This document shows, in pieces, positions 33,865 to 43,296 of a DNA stretch of 50,235 nucleotides. How positions within the stretch are numbered: the first letter of the stretch is position 1; every line of letters begins with the position of its first letter. The DNA is from an uncultured Lachnospiraceae bacterium. GTDB taxonomy: Bacteria; Bacillota; Clostridia; Lachnospirales; Lachnospiraceae. The position numbers and the translations under genes were made by a program. A model generated the notes under the pieces. That model worked only from the letters and a program-made list of their open reading frames with translations, had not been told where the DNA came from and did no database searches. The stretch covers positions 1-50,235 of the forward strand of contig CAKRMH010000019.1 in NCBI GenBank assembly GCA_934364805.1, written 5' to 3'.

Positions 33865-35248
33865 TTATCTTCTCCTCTCCTTTCTTTCGGGCCGGTTTCC
33901 CTGCTTTTGTTTTCCGTTCTGTATTTTTTGTTACAGGCTGCGAAGCCTGTTGTGATTTCATAATGTACAGTCCCTGGATAATTCCAAACAGGATCATTGT
34001 CGAAAGAAGTGAACTTCCTCCATAGCTGACAAGTGGAAGTGTTACTCCTGTAGATGGAATAAATTTTGTAACACCACCAATCGTCAGAAATACCTGAAAT
34101 GCATACACGGTGCCAAGTCCAAGTGCAACCAGTTTGTAGAATTGGTCTTTCATCTGCATCGCAATATTGAGAAACATAAAGAAACAGCTGACGCACACCA
34201 TGATCAGGCACAGTGCAAATATCCCGCCCATCTCCTCTGAAATTGCCGAAAAGATAAAGTCCTGTGCCACAACCGGGATCTTATTGGGAAGTCCCTGGCA
34301 AAGTCCCATTCCAAACCATCCACCGGTTCCGATCGCAAACAGTGACTGGCTGATCTGATAGCCTTCTTTATCAATCATGCTAAGCGGATCTTTCCATGCA
34401 AGCACACGCACCCTTACATGACTAAACAGCTTATATCCGGCAGCTGCGGCAAGTGAACATGCTGCAAGGCCTCCAACAAAATAAGTAAGCCGGCGCGTTG
34501 CAACATAAATCATAACAAGATATGTAACAAAATACAGTAAAGCGCTGCCAAGATCTTTCGATGCCACAAGGATCAGTACATGAACTGCTGCAATCGCACT
34601 TGTAATAAGCAGCTGTTTCATATCGGTTGCCTGATAAAGCATGGATGCAATAAAAAAGACATATAGTATTTTCACAAATTCTGATGGCTGTATCGAGATT
34701 CCTGCGATCGAGATGGAAAGCTTTGCCCCGTAGCTGACTGCTCCGGCTGCCAATACCACAGAAAGCGCTACGATTCCGACCAGTGCATATGCCCATGTAA
34801 ATCTGCGAAATGATGTCATTTTCTGAAGTATGATCGGGATCAGAAGCGACAGAACCGTAGATGCGATCATAATCAGAAACTGTTTGAACGCTTTATCAAA
34901 GGATATCCTTGTTAAGATCACAAGGCTGACAGCAAGGAGCATAAGCATATTATTTAATAACAGCTCGGATGCTTTTTTGTAAAAAAGATGATACACCAGC
35001 TGGATTCCAATAAACAAAATGAGCTGCATCAGATAGAATCCGATCACCTGTACATTCTGTGTGTTCATATAAATAACAAGAAACGCATCGAAATGTATGA
35101 AATACATGATGCCACGCTGCCTTGAATAAATAGCCATCTGCCTTTTCGGTCTGTTTTCAAACCGAAACACATGAAAGCACTCAAACGTATAAACCATAAA
35201 AAGCAGGATCATCAGATATTTTGATGCCTGTGTCACTAAATGAAGCAT
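33806..35248 (-). CDS. SEDS family peptidoglycan glycosyltransferase (FtsW/RodA/SpoVE type)
   Basis: 480 residues with about ten to twelve membrane helices and a Lys-rich C-terminal tail of about 45 residues. The SEDS motifs KDLGSALLYF, QPSEFVKI and PSTGVTLPLVSYGGSSLLS are clear. It polymerises lipid II strands for the partner PBP. GAGGAG lies before the ATG, 2 bases past the U32 stop. Whether it acts in elongation, division or sporulation cannot be told from sequence. Confidence 0.94.
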   Translation of the reverse strand: MLHLVTQASKYLMILLFMVYTFECFHVFRFENRPKRQMAIYSRQRGIMYFIHFDAFLVIYMNTQNVQVIGFYLMQLILFIGIQLVYHLFYKKASELLLNNMLMLLAVSLVILTRISFDKAFKQFLIMIASTVLSLLIPIILQKMTSFRRFTWAYALVGIVALSVVLAAGAVSYGAKLSISIAGISIQPSEFVKILYVFFIASMLYQATDMKQLLITSAIAAVHVLILVASKDLGSALLYFVTYLVMIYVATRRLTYFVGGLAACSLAAAAGYKLFSHVRVRVLAWKDPLSMIDKEGYQISQSLFAIGTGGWFGMGLCQGLPNKIPVVAQDFIFSAISEEMGGIFALCLIMVCVSCFFMFLNIAMQMKDQFYKLVALGLGTVYAFQVFLTIGGVTKFIPSTGVTLPLVSYGGSSLLSTMILFGIIQGLYIMKSQQASQPVTKNTERKTKAGKPARKKGEEKINGNKKTKAAAKVKVKDLSK

Positions 35249-35250
35249 GT

Positions 35251-37443
35251 TTATTCTACTCCTCGCTTATAATGTCCATTCGTAAATTTCCTCATACCGG
35301 ATGCATTGATACACTCACCGTTTATGATCTTTTGAAACATCGTTAAAACTTCTTTTGCCTGCTTTTCTGTTTCAATCGTAAACTGAAGCCGGAAACCGTT
35401 CAGATTCATTTCTGTCAGTTCCGTATAACAGTGCAGCAACGATACCGGTAAGGAATTATAAATGATATTATAGCACTCATTGCAGTTATTTCGAACCGGA
35501 AATTCCTTCTGATAACGATCCTTGAGCCACATGATCTGCGGTTTACGGTCACAGCGGACCGTATTACCGTGCACACACTGTGCAGACGTCATCAAAGGAT
35601 ATCGTCCATAAACGATGATTTCACTTTGTGCATTTTCTCTATGACGGATTTCGTTACGGTTCAGTTCGATTGGAACGGTATTTCCATTTATTCCATATTT
35701 CATAAACGTATCTACCGCATAATTATTATAGGTATACATATTGTGATCCACATAAACTTCGAGTCTGTCTTTCAGTTTCGAAGCAAATTGCAGTTCTTCG
35801 TAATTTTTTACAACAATACCGTCGATCCCGGAATCCAGTAAACGTTCCTGATTTTTTGTATAAAATTCCGATGTGCTCTGACGGAAAATTGCAGGAAGAA
35901 TAAACTGTGCCTTTTTCCCAGCTCCGTGAATCCGGTTCACATCTTCCTTCAGATCACTCCAGATTGTCTGGCTGCTATACGCTGTGGAATCCATATAAAC
36001 ATCCGTGATCCAGGTATATTGCAGGATTGCCGGTAACAGGGTTCTTTGTTCAGTTGCTGCGATATAGCGTTTCGGGCTTCGAACATTCTTTACCAGCTGT
36101 CTTTTTATATTTCCGGCTTTCTGATCTGCTTCTTTTCTTTGCACCGGTTCAAGCAGCTGATCCTGCAATTTCTGCAATGCATCTCTTCGCAGCTGGTTCA
36201 TAGCTCCAACCGGCATAAACGCATCCGTGTCCATTTCAATTGACAGATTCTGAAAAACAAACGAAGTATCTCCGGTCTTTTTAAAACGCTTTTCAACTTC
36301 TTCTTTTAATAAAGGCTTTTTTTCGGCCTGCTGTACCACATTCCCCGTCACAATGGCCTCTGTTTTTCCATCTGAAACCTTAAACTCTGCTGCTTCTCCC
36401 TTTCGAAGTCTGAGTATTCCATCGATTCCGATTTTGGATTCTGTCTGTGCATATTGTTCCGTAATACGGTTCTGTAATGCTTCGTTGGCCTTCTGATGAT
36501 TTGGCTTTGTAAAGGTGATCATATCTTTACCGTTGTGCCTGGTCAGATAAGCATTGGTAAATCCACTGCGGTTGCCAAGATCTAAAATATCCTTCTGATC
36601 CTGTTTTGTCACATGAACCGCTCCCTCTGATGAATTCATGAACTGATCCACATATTTACGATAATAAGAAACAACGCCTGCCGCATACTGAACCTGTTTC
36701 ATTCTGCCCTCGATCTTCAAGGAATATATTCCAGATTCATTCATCTTCGGAAGGAATTCAATTCCACACATATCCTTCGGACTTAATACATAGGAATCTT
36801 TGCAGATTTCCCTATGCGATGCATCATATACCGAATATGCCAGGCGGCATGGCTGTGCACATCTTCCTCTGTTTCCGCTTCTCCCTCCCAGCATGCTGCT
36901 CATCAGACATTGACCCGAATAACAATAACAAAGGGCACCATGTACAAAGGTTTCGATCTCAATATCAACATTCTCATGGATTTCCCGTATCTCATCGAGT
37001 GACATCTCTCTTGCAGTTACAACTCTGCTTACACCAAGTTCCTTCATGAGACGTGCTCCCATAACTCCGGTAACCGTCATTTGCGTGCTTGCATGGATCG
37101 GAAGCTCTGGAAAATACGTTCTTATATACGTGATCGCTCCGATATCCTGTACGATCACTGCATCCAGTCCATGTTTGTAATACGGCAGCAGATACTCATA
37201 TAACGGAGTTCCAATCTCCTGATTTTTCATAAGTGTATTCACAGTAAGATAGATTTTCTTTCCTCTCAGATGTGCATAATCCAACGCTTCCAGCAACTCT
37301 TCTTCTGAAAAATTATCTGCATACGCACGCGCACCATACTGGCTTCCACCTACATAAACTGCGTCTGCTCCGGCTTCGATCACTGCTTTCAATATTTCAA
37401 AGGAGCCCGCCGGTGCAAGTATCTCAAATTTATTTCTGGTCAT
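35251..37443 (-). CDS. U32 family peptidase / RNA hydroxylation protein (with DUF3656)
   Basis: 730 residues. The N-terminal domain (EILAPAGSFEILKAVIEAGADAVYVGG) and the RGRCAQPCRLAYSVYD cysteine motif are those of the U32 family. Members with the middle DUF3656 part are related to E. coli RlhA (23S rRNA C2501 hydroxylation) and TrhP (tRNA U34 hydroxylation), so RNA hydroxylation is more likely than proteolysis. AGGATAGGAA precedes the ATG. A closely following SEDS gene suggests cotranscription. Confidence 0.9.
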   Translation of the reverse strand: MTRNKFEILAPAGSFEILKAVIEAGADAVYVGGSQYGARAYADNFSEEELLEALDYAHLRGKKIYLTVNTLMKNQEIGTPLYEYLLPYYKHGLDAVIVQDIGAITYIRTYFPELPIHASTQMTVTGVMGARLMKELGVSRVVTAREMSLDEIREIHENVDIEIETFVHGALCYCYSGQCLMSSMLGGRSGNRGRCAQPCRLAYSVYDASHREICKDSYVLSPKDMCGIEFLPKMNESGIYSLKIEGRMKQVQYAAGVVSYYRKYVDQFMNSSEGAVHVTKQDQKDILDLGNRSGFTNAYLTRHNGKDMITFTKPNHQKANEALQNRITEQYAQTESKIGIDGILRLRKGEAAEFKVSDGKTEAIVTGNVVQQAEKKPLLKEEVEKRFKKTGDTSFVFQNLSIEMDTDAFMPVGAMNQLRRDALQKLQDQLLEPVQRKEADQKAGNIKRQLVKNVRSPKRYIAATEQRTLLPAILQYTWITDVYMDSTAYSSQTIWSDLKEDVNRIHGAGKKAQFILPAIFRQSTSEFYTKNQERLLDSGIDGIVVKNYEELQFASKLKDRLEVYVDHNMYTYNNYAVDTFMKYGINGNTVPIELNRNEIRHRENAQSEIIVYGRYPLMTSAQCVHGNTVRCDRKPQIMWLKDRYQKEFPVRNNCNECYNIIYNSLPVSLLHCYTELTEMNLNGFRLQFTIETEKQAKEVLTMFQKIINGECINASGMRKFTNGHYKRGVE

Positions 37444-37469
37444 TTCCTATCCTTTCCAAAAATGTATAA

Positions 37470-37498
37470 AGGGGACAGAAACATAATCTCCGTCCCCT
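37470..37498 (-). terminator. Possible hairpin terminator after zapA
   Basis: On the minus strand AGGGGAC pairs with GTCCCCT and, past a 2-base bulge, AGA with TCT. The following T run is weak and interrupted, so it may only partly stop transcription into the U32 gene. Confidence 0.5.
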
Positions 37499-37510
37499 GT
37501 AAAACTATAC

Positions 37511-37978
37511 TTATTTATCTTCGGAAGCTTTACGATCCGATACAGCTTTCTCATCATCTGGATGTTTTCCATCCAAAAGTGCCTCTTCCAGAGTGGCTTC
37601 CAATCTTGTCTTGTTGAGTAAAAGTTCCTGATTGGCTGCCTTTAATTCTTTTAGCGAAGCCTCCGCTGACTCTGTCTTAATCTGATTGGAGATCAGATCA
37701 TGTTTCAGATCATATATTTCTTTATCTTTCTGTTCAAGGTCACGTTCTAATTTCTCCACCTGGGATCTTGCCTTAAAATAATCATCTGCAATATTGAGCT
37801 GTATCAAAGCAGCTTTCATATTAGAAGGAATATGTTTATAATCCTCCAGCTTGTTATATTCCGCAATCTTATTATTGATATAGGCTGCAACCTTCTGCAG
37901 ATAATCTTCGCCTTCATACCCGCTTAATGTATATACCTTGCCATCTATCACAACTTCCACATTTGTTTTTGCAGACAT
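37511..37978 (-). CDS. zapA: Cell division protein ZapA
   Basis: 155 residues. The N-terminal ZapA domain (NVEVVIDGKVYTLSGYEGEDYLQKVAAYINNKI) is followed by a long coiled coil (about 80-140). ZapA bundles FtsZ filaments. The protein is longer than the roughly 85-residue B. subtilis form because of the extended coil. GGAGG lies before the ATG, and it has its own promoter right behind ruvB. Confidence 0.94.
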   Translation of the reverse strand: MSAKTNVEVVIDGKVYTLSGYEGEDYLQKVAAYINNKIAEYNKLEDYKHIPSNMKAALIQLNIADDYFKARSQVEKLERDLEQKDKEIYDLKHDLISNQIKTESAEASLKELKAANQELLLNKTRLEATLEEALLDGKHPDDEKAVSDRKASEDK

Positions 37979-38017
37979 TTCGTATCCTCCAGTCCGTGAC
38001 CCACAATATCTGGTAAT

Positions 38018-38046
38018 ATTATAACTTTGTTGGGTTTTTCCGTCAA
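38018..38046 (-). promoter_or_regulatory. Sigma-A promoter of zapA
   Basis: On the minus strand TTGACG (38041-38046), 17 bases, TATAAT (38018-38023). It begins 1 base past the ruvB stop codon. Confidence 0.88.
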
Positions 38047-38047
38047 T

Positions 38048-39040
38048 CTATTTTACAATTCCAAAGTGTTCATATGCAAGATCTGTGACCACACGCCCCT
38101 TTGGTGTCCGGTTGATAAATCCATTCTTCACAAGATATGGTTCATATACATCCTCGATCGTACCAGAATCTTCTCCCAACGCAGCTGCAAGTGTATCCAG
38201 TCCGACAGGTCCTCCCTGAAATTTTTCAATGATCGTCATAAGAATATTTCTGTCATTCTGATCCAGTCCGTATTTGTCCACTTCCAGAAGATTCAACGCA
38301 AAATCAGCCACTTCAAATGTAATCTTTCCATCATATTTTACTTCCGCAAAATCACGAACACGTTTTAAAAGACGGTTGGCAAGTCTCGGTGTTCCTCTGG
38401 AACGTCTTGCCATCTCATATGCGCCTTTCTCATCAATGTCAACCTGAAGCTTCGCTGCAGAATGCAGAATGATACTTTTTAATTCATCTACCGTATAGTA
38501 CTCCATGTGACTGACAACGCCAAATCTGTCCCGAAGAGGTGCCGACAGCATGCCTGCCCTTGTTGTAGCTCCAACCAGTGTAAATTTCGGGAGATCCAGT
38601 CGTATAGATCTAGCCGACTCTCCCTTTCCGATCATGACATCGATCGCATAATCTTCCATTGCAGGGTAAAGTACTTCCTCGACCTGTCTGTTCAATCTGT
38701 GGATCTCATCCACAAACAAAACATCCCCTTCTGAAAGATTATTCAATATTGCAGCCATTTCTCCCGGCTTTCCAATGGCCGGTCCGGAAGTTATTTTGAT
38801 ATGTGTCCCCATCTCATTTGCGATAATTCCGGCAAGGGTCGTCTTTCCAAGTCCTGGCGGTCCGTAAAACAATACATGATCGAGAGCCTCTCCTCTTTGT
38901 TTTGCTGCCTCTATATATACTTTAAGATTGGATTTTATCTTTTCCTGACCAATATAGTCTTTCAACTGCTGTGGTCTTAAACTTGTTTCAATCTTCAGAT
39001 CCTCTTCCTGGATCTGGGTTGAGATCACCCGTCTCTCCAT
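38048..39040 (-). CDS. ruvB: Holliday junction branch-migration helicase RuvB
   Basis: 330 residues. Walker A GPPGLGKTTLA (about 60), Walker B VLFVDEIHRLN, sensor LVGATTRAGMLSAPLRDRFG and the C-terminal winged helix (RTPKGRVVTDLAYEHFG) are complete. It drives branch migration with RuvA. GAGGGAG precedes the ATG. RuvC is not in the window; RecU, at 10221, is the Firmicutes resolvase. Confidence 0.97.
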   Translation of the reverse strand: MERRVISTQIQEEDLKIETSLRPQQLKDYIGQEKIKSNLKVYIEAAKQRGEALDHVLFYGPPGLGKTTLAGIIANEMGTHIKITSGPAIGKPGEMAAILNNLSEGDVLFVDEIHRLNRQVEEVLYPAMEDYAIDVMIGKGESARSIRLDLPKFTLVGATTRAGMLSAPLRDRFGVVSHMEYYTVDELKSIILHSAAKLQVDIDEKGAYEMARRSRGTPRLANRLLKRVRDFAEVKYDGKITFEVADFALNLLEVDKYGLDQNDRNILMTIIEKFQGGPVGLDTLAAALGEDSGTIEDVYEPYLVKNGFINRTPKGRVVTDLAYEHFGIVK

Positions 39041-39065
39041 GTTCTCCCTCTTTACTTACAATTCC

Positions 39066-39674
39066 TTATAATGCCATATGTTTCAATGCCGCTTTTAATA
39101 CGTCTTCCACGCCCATCTCATCTGTGATCTCTACCGCAGAAACTGCCTTTAAACTTTCTGTAGAAGAATATCCAAGTGCAGTCAGCGCAAGCACTGCATC
39201 GTTTTTGGTCTGATTTCCTTCGGAGTTTTTCTGCATCTGGACATGTTCTGTCTTCTTTTCAAATGCATCTTCCAGACTCATCTTATCCTTCAATTCCAGA
39301 ATTACTCTCTGTGCCGTCTTCGCACCAATGCCAGGTGCTTTTGCAATAGCCTTTGCATCTCCTGCAAGAACCGCAAAACGCAGATCATCCGAAGACAATG
39401 AGGAAAGAATACCAAGTGCTCCCTTCGGTCCGATTCCACTCACTCCGATCAGCAGCTTAAATACTTCAAGGTCATCCTTATCCAGGAATCCGTAAAGAAT
39501 CATTGCATCTTCCCTGAGATACAGATAGGTATATACTTTTATTTCATTTCCGGTATCCGGAAGGTAATCAAATGCCTGTCCCGGAATAAATATCATATAT
39601 CCGATTCCTCCGGCTTCGATCACAATATGATCCGGATTGATTTCTGCAAGTTCACCTTTTATGTATGAATACAT
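39066..39674 (-). CDS. ruvA: Holliday junction branch-migration protein RuvA
   Basis: 202 residues. The N-terminal OB fold (MYSYIKGELAEINPDHIVIE...GGIGYMIF), helix-hairpin-helix motifs (LIGVSGIGPKGALGILS, KAPGIGAKTAQRVILELKDK) and the C-terminal ruvB-contact domain (ALTALGYSSTESLKAV) are in order. It holds the four-way junction for RuvB. It follows the Gx gene and precedes ruvB by 25 bases. Confidence 0.97.
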   Translation of the reverse strand: MYSYIKGELAEINPDHIVIEAGGIGYMIFIPGQAFDYLPDTGNEIKVYTYLYLREDAMILYGFLDKDDLEVFKLLIGVSGIGPKGALGILSSLSSDDLRFAVLAGDAKAIAKAPGIGAKTAQRVILELKDKMSLEDAFEKKTEHVQMQKNSEGNQTKNDAVLALTALGYSSTESLKAVSAVEITDEMGVEDVLKAALKHMAL

Positions 39675-39703
39675 TCGATGATGATTCCTTTCTTTTTCAA
39701 CTG

Positions 39704-40195
39704 TTATTTTATGTTTCTTTCAATTCGAGGGATGATCTCATTTGCAAGAATCCCGATCAGAAATCCGGTAACTGCACCGGACACAAGAAGCACCGGGACA
39801 TAATACATAATGTGAATATTATTCACAAGTATGGCCGCAAAGATCATCTGACCAATATTATGGAAAATTCCTCCCAGGACACTGACCGACAGAACATGAA
39901 GTTTGAACAATCTCATCGCACATAGCATGACAAAGAAACTTAAAATGCCTCCTGCAAAGGAATAGACAATGCTGAATGCATTGCCAAACATAAATCCGGA
40001 AAGAAGGATTCGTAGCATAGATACGCAAAAAGCCTCTTTTGCTCCTACCAGATATAACATTAATAATACAACAATATTTGTCAGTCCCAGTTTAATTCCC
40101 GGGATTCCAAAATTAATCGGAATCAATGTTTCCACATAACTGCAGATCAGTGCTGCCGCAAGAAACATTCCCATCTGTGCTGTTTTTTGCTTCAT
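39704..40195 (-). CDS. Gx transporter / heptaprenyl diphosphate synthase component I-like membrane protein
   Basis: 163 residues, almost entirely hydrophobic with about five helices (GIKLGLTNIVVLLMLYLVGAKEAFCVSMLRILLSG). It belongs to the Hpre_diP_synt_I/Gx family; despite the name it is a membrane protein rather than a prenyl synthase subunit, and its substrate is unknown. AGGA lies 8-9 bases before the ATG. It follows a NusG-II gene, a recurring pair in Firmicutes. Confidence 0.85.
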   Translation of the reverse strand: MKQKTAQMGMFLAAALICSYVETLIPINFGIPGIKLGLTNIVVLLMLYLVGAKEAFCVSMLRILLSGFMFGNAFSIVYSFAGGILSFFVMLCAMRLFKLHVLSVSVLGGIFHNIGQMIFAAILVNNIHIMYYVPVLLVSGAVTGFLIGILANEIIPRIERNIK

Positions 40196-40207
40196 ATTTT
40201 TATCCTA

Positions 40208-40588
40208 TCAGTTTGCGACTGCGTCCATATCACTTTTCTCACTGCTTACCACCGTAACAACCACTTTATTAGGCAGACATACAATCGTTTCTCCATCTTT
40301 TGAAATCGCTTTCTGATGTACACACAAAAGATCCGGGCAGTCTGCATCTGTCATATCTGCTTTATGGTCTGCAATCGTAAGCGTATTTGTCACTTTTCCA
40401 TCTTTTTGGATCTCAACAACCTGATCTTCATCCAGCTGATATTCACCATATACTTCCCCGTCCACAGTGACAACAGCAATTGCGCCCTTATCACCATGTC
40501 CAAGATAGTAATATCCAAGCAAAACCATACAGACTACAGCTGTCACAAGCAGAAAAAACATGTCCCGTTTCCGGATCTTTCTATGCAT
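40208..40588 (-). CDS. NusG domain II-containing membrane-anchored protein
   Basis: 126 residues from the ATG at 40586-40588 (MHRKIRKRDMFFLL), overlapping the miaB stop by 8 bases. One N-terminal helix (about 8-28) anchors an extracytoplasmic NusG-II-like domain with three conserved cysteines: CPDLLCVHQ and TIVCLPNKVVV. Despite the name it lacks the transcription-factor half of NusG and so is not one. Pairing with the Gx gene downstream suggests a shared membrane function. Confidence 0.85.
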   Translation of the reverse strand: MHRKIRKRDMFFLLVTAVVCMVLLGYYYLGHGDKGAIAVVTVDGEVYGEYQLDEDQVVEIQKDGKVTNTLTIADHKADMTDADCPDLLCVHQKAISKDGETIVCLPNKVVVTVVSSEKSDMDAVAN

Positions 40589-42020
40589 GATCTGCGACCT
40601 TTCCAAGATAATAAAATCCCTTACATTCCTCAAGTGTAACCTGATAAATATTTCCGATCATATCCTCTGTTCCCGGGAAATGTACAACCGAATTATTTTC
40701 CAGACGGCCTGTGATCAGTGAACTGTCATGTTCATTTACTTCTTCTGCAAGTACCGGAACCGTTTTTTCTTCTAAAAGCTGGGATTTACGGCTTGAAATA
40801 TCCTGCACTTCTTTCAGCAGGCGGTCAAAACGATCCTTAATTATCTCTTCCGGAATCTGATCTTCCATTGTTGCAGCAGGTGTTCCTGTACGTTTTGAAT
40901 AAATGAAGGTAAATGCACTGTCATACTGTACACGTTTTACCACATCCATAGTCTCTTCAAAGTCCTCTTCCGTCTCTCCTGGGAATCCCACAATAATATC
41001 CGTTGTAAGTGCAATATCTGGAATTGCTTTGCGTATCTTGTCCACTAATGTCAGATACTGCTCTTTATCGTAATGACGGTTCATCTTTTTTAAGATTCTT
41101 GAACTTCCGGACTGTAACGGAAGGTGCAGATGTCCGCAGACTTTTTCACAGTCTTTCATCGCTTCAATCAGCTCATCCGACAGATCTTTCGGATGTGAAG
41201 TCATAAAACGGATACGCTTTAATCCCTCAATCTTATCCACTTCGCGTAAAAGCTGTGCAAATGTAACCGGATTCTCAAGATTCTTTCCATATGAATTTAC
41301 ATTCTGGCCAAGGAGCATCACTTCACATACTCCGTCTTTTACAAGACCTTCGATTTCACGGATAATATCCTTCGGCTCCCTGCTTCTTTCTCTTCCGCGC
41401 ACATATGGAACGATACAGTAACTACAGAAATTATTGCAGCCAAACATGATATTTACTCCGGATTTGAAAGAGAATTTACGTTTTACCGGGAGATCCTCAA
41501 CAATTTTATCTGTATCCTTCCATACATCAATGATCTGTGAGTCTGACTCCAGACACCGGCACACAAGTTCTGCAAATTTATAGATATTATGCGTTCCAAA
41601 TACCAGATTCACAAAACGATAGCTTTTGCGGATCTTCTCAACAACTGTAGGCTCCTGCATCATGCAGCCACACAATGCAATCACCATATCTGGATTCTTC
41701 TTTTTGTAATTGGACAGATATCCAAGTCTTCCATATACCTTGTTATTGGCATTTTCTCTGACCGTGCAGGTGTTGTAGATCACAAAATCTGCATGTTCGT
41801 CTTCTGCTTCTGTATAGCCAATTGTTTCAAGTATGCCAACAAGCTTTTCCGAATCCCTTGCATTCATCTGGCACCCAAACGTATTTACGCAGAAAGTCAA
41901 AGGTCTTCCTTTCTCCTTTGCCCTTGCAGCAACATATGCCTTTGCCTTCTCCATATATTCATACTGGAGTTTTGCCTCTTCTTCACTTGTTGTATGATTT
42001 ATTGTTTCTAAATCTCTCAT
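40581..42020 (-). CDS. miaB: tRNA-2-methylthio-N6-dimethylallyladenosine synthase MiaB
   Basis: 479 residues. The N-terminal MTTase domain holds FGCQMNARDSEKLVG, then the radical SAM motif CNNFCSYCIVPYVRGRERSR (about 190-210) and a C-terminal TRAM domain. It methylthiolates A37 of tRNAs reading U-starting codons. The N-terminus has a Firmicutes-type extension of about 45 residues before the first Cys. GAGAGGAT lies before the ATG, 16 bases past the proA stop. Confidence 0.97.
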   Translation of the reverse strand: MRDLETINHTTSEEEAKLQYEYMEKAKAYVAARAKEKGRPLTFCVNTFGCQMNARDSEKLVGILETIGYTEAEDEHADFVIYNTCTVRENANNKVYGRLGYLSNYKKKNPDMVIALCGCMMQEPTVVEKIRKSYRFVNLVFGTHNIYKFAELVCRCLESDSQIIDVWKDTDKIVEDLPVKRKFSFKSGVNIMFGCNNFCSYCIVPYVRGRERSREPKDIIREIEGLVKDGVCEVMLLGQNVNSYGKNLENPVTFAQLLREVDKIEGLKRIRFMTSHPKDLSDELIEAMKDCEKVCGHLHLPLQSGSSRILKKMNRHYDKEQYLTLVDKIRKAIPDIALTTDIIVGFPGETEEDFEETMDVVKRVQYDSAFTFIYSKRTGTPAATMEDQIPEEIIKDRFDRLLKEVQDISSRKSQLLEEKTVPVLAEEVNEHDSSLITGRLENNSVVHFPGTEDMIGNIYQVTLEECKGFYYLGKVADHA

Positions 42021-42036
42021 ATGATCCTCTCAAATT

Positions 42037-43296
42037 TTACTTTCTTATCTGACCGTTACCATAGATAATATATTTGGTACTTGTCAATGCGTCAAGTCCC
42101 ATCGGACCTCTTGCATGAAGTTTTTGTGTGCTGATTCCGATTTCAGCTCCAAATCCAAATTCATTTCCATCTGTAAATCTGGTAGACGCATTCACATATA
42201 CACATGCGGCATCCACTTCATTCAGGAATTTCTGTGCTTCATCATAATCCTTTGTAATAATGGCTTCTGAATGTCCGGTATTGTAACGGTTAATATGCCC
42301 GATTGCCTCATCAATGGAATCCACAATCTTAACAGACATAATGTAATCTAAATATTCTTTTCCCCAGTCTTCCTCTGTTGCCGGTTTTACCAGTTCTTTT
42401 GCGGCTCCCAGATACTGTAGTGCACGTTCATCTCCACGGAGTTCTACATGGCTTTCTTTTAATTTTGTATACAGTTTTGGAAGAAATTCTGCTGCAATTG
42501 CCGAATGAACGATCAGGGATTCTGCTGCATTGCATACACCGATCCTCTGTGTCTTTGCATTGTTGATAATATTGATTGCCATATCAAAATCTGCTGTTTC
42601 GTCCACATAGATATGACAATTACCGGTTCCTGTCTCGATAACCGGAATGGTTGCCTGATTGACAACAGCCTGGATCAGGCCTTTTCCACCTCTTGGAATT
42701 AAAACGTCCACATAACGGTTCATCTTCATGAACTCCGCTGCGGTCTCTCTGGACGTATCCTCGATCAGGTTCAAAGCAGTCTCCGGAACACCTTCCATTG
42801 TCAGAGCAGCTTTTAAGGCTTTGACAATCGCAATATTTGAATGAATTGCGTCACTTCCACCCTTTAAGATCACGCAGTTTCCTGTTTTAAAACATAATCC
42901 AAACGCATCCGAGGTCACATTTGGACGTGCCTCGAAAATAATTCCGATCACACCGATTGGAACTCTTCTTTTTCCAATGATCAGACCGTTTGGGCGTTTT
43001 TTCATGGATAATACTTCTCCGATTGGATCATCCAGCGCCGCCACCTGTTTTAACCCATCTGCCATAGACTGGATCCGGTCATGATTCAGTGTAAGACGAT
43101 CTAAAAGTCCCTCTGGCATCTGGTTCTTTTTTCCATTTTCAACATCGATCGCATTGGCTTCAAGTATCTCTTTTTCCTGCTTTAACAGCATATCTGCAGC
43201 ACTCATTAATACCCGGTTCTTGCTGTCACATCCAAGCATCCCAATCTGATTTTTCACTTCACATGCATTCTTACACAATTCTTCCAGATTCACCAT
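42037..43296 (-). CDS. proA: Gamma-glutamyl phosphate reductase
   Basis: 419 residues. It reduces glutamyl phosphate to glutamate semialdehyde, the second step of proline synthesis. PIGVIGIIFEARPNVTSDAFG, LIPRGGKGLIQAVV and the catalytic Cys in NAKTQRIGVCNAAESL are intact. The ATG lies 26 bases inside the end of the cyclo-ligase gene. It is separated from proB by two unrelated genes. Confidence 0.96.
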   Translation of the reverse strand: MVNLEELCKNACEVKNQIGMLGCDSKNRVLMSAADMLLKQEKEILEANAIDVENGKKNQMPEGLLDRLTLNHDRIQSMADGLKQVAALDDPIGEVLSMKKRPNGLIIGKRRVPIGVIGIIFEARPNVTSDAFGLCFKTGNCVILKGGSDAIHSNIAIVKALKAALTMEGVPETALNLIEDTSRETAAEFMKMNRYVDVLIPRGGKGLIQAVVNQATIPVIETGTGNCHIYVDETADFDMAINIINNAKTQRIGVCNAAESLIVHSAIAAEFLPKLYTKLKESHVELRGDERALQYLGAAKELVKPATEEDWGKEYLDYIMSVKIVDSIDEAIGHINRYNTGHSEAIITKDYDEAQKFLNEVDAACVYVNASTRFTDGNEFGFGAEIGISTQKLHARGPMGLDALTSTKYIIYGNGQIRK

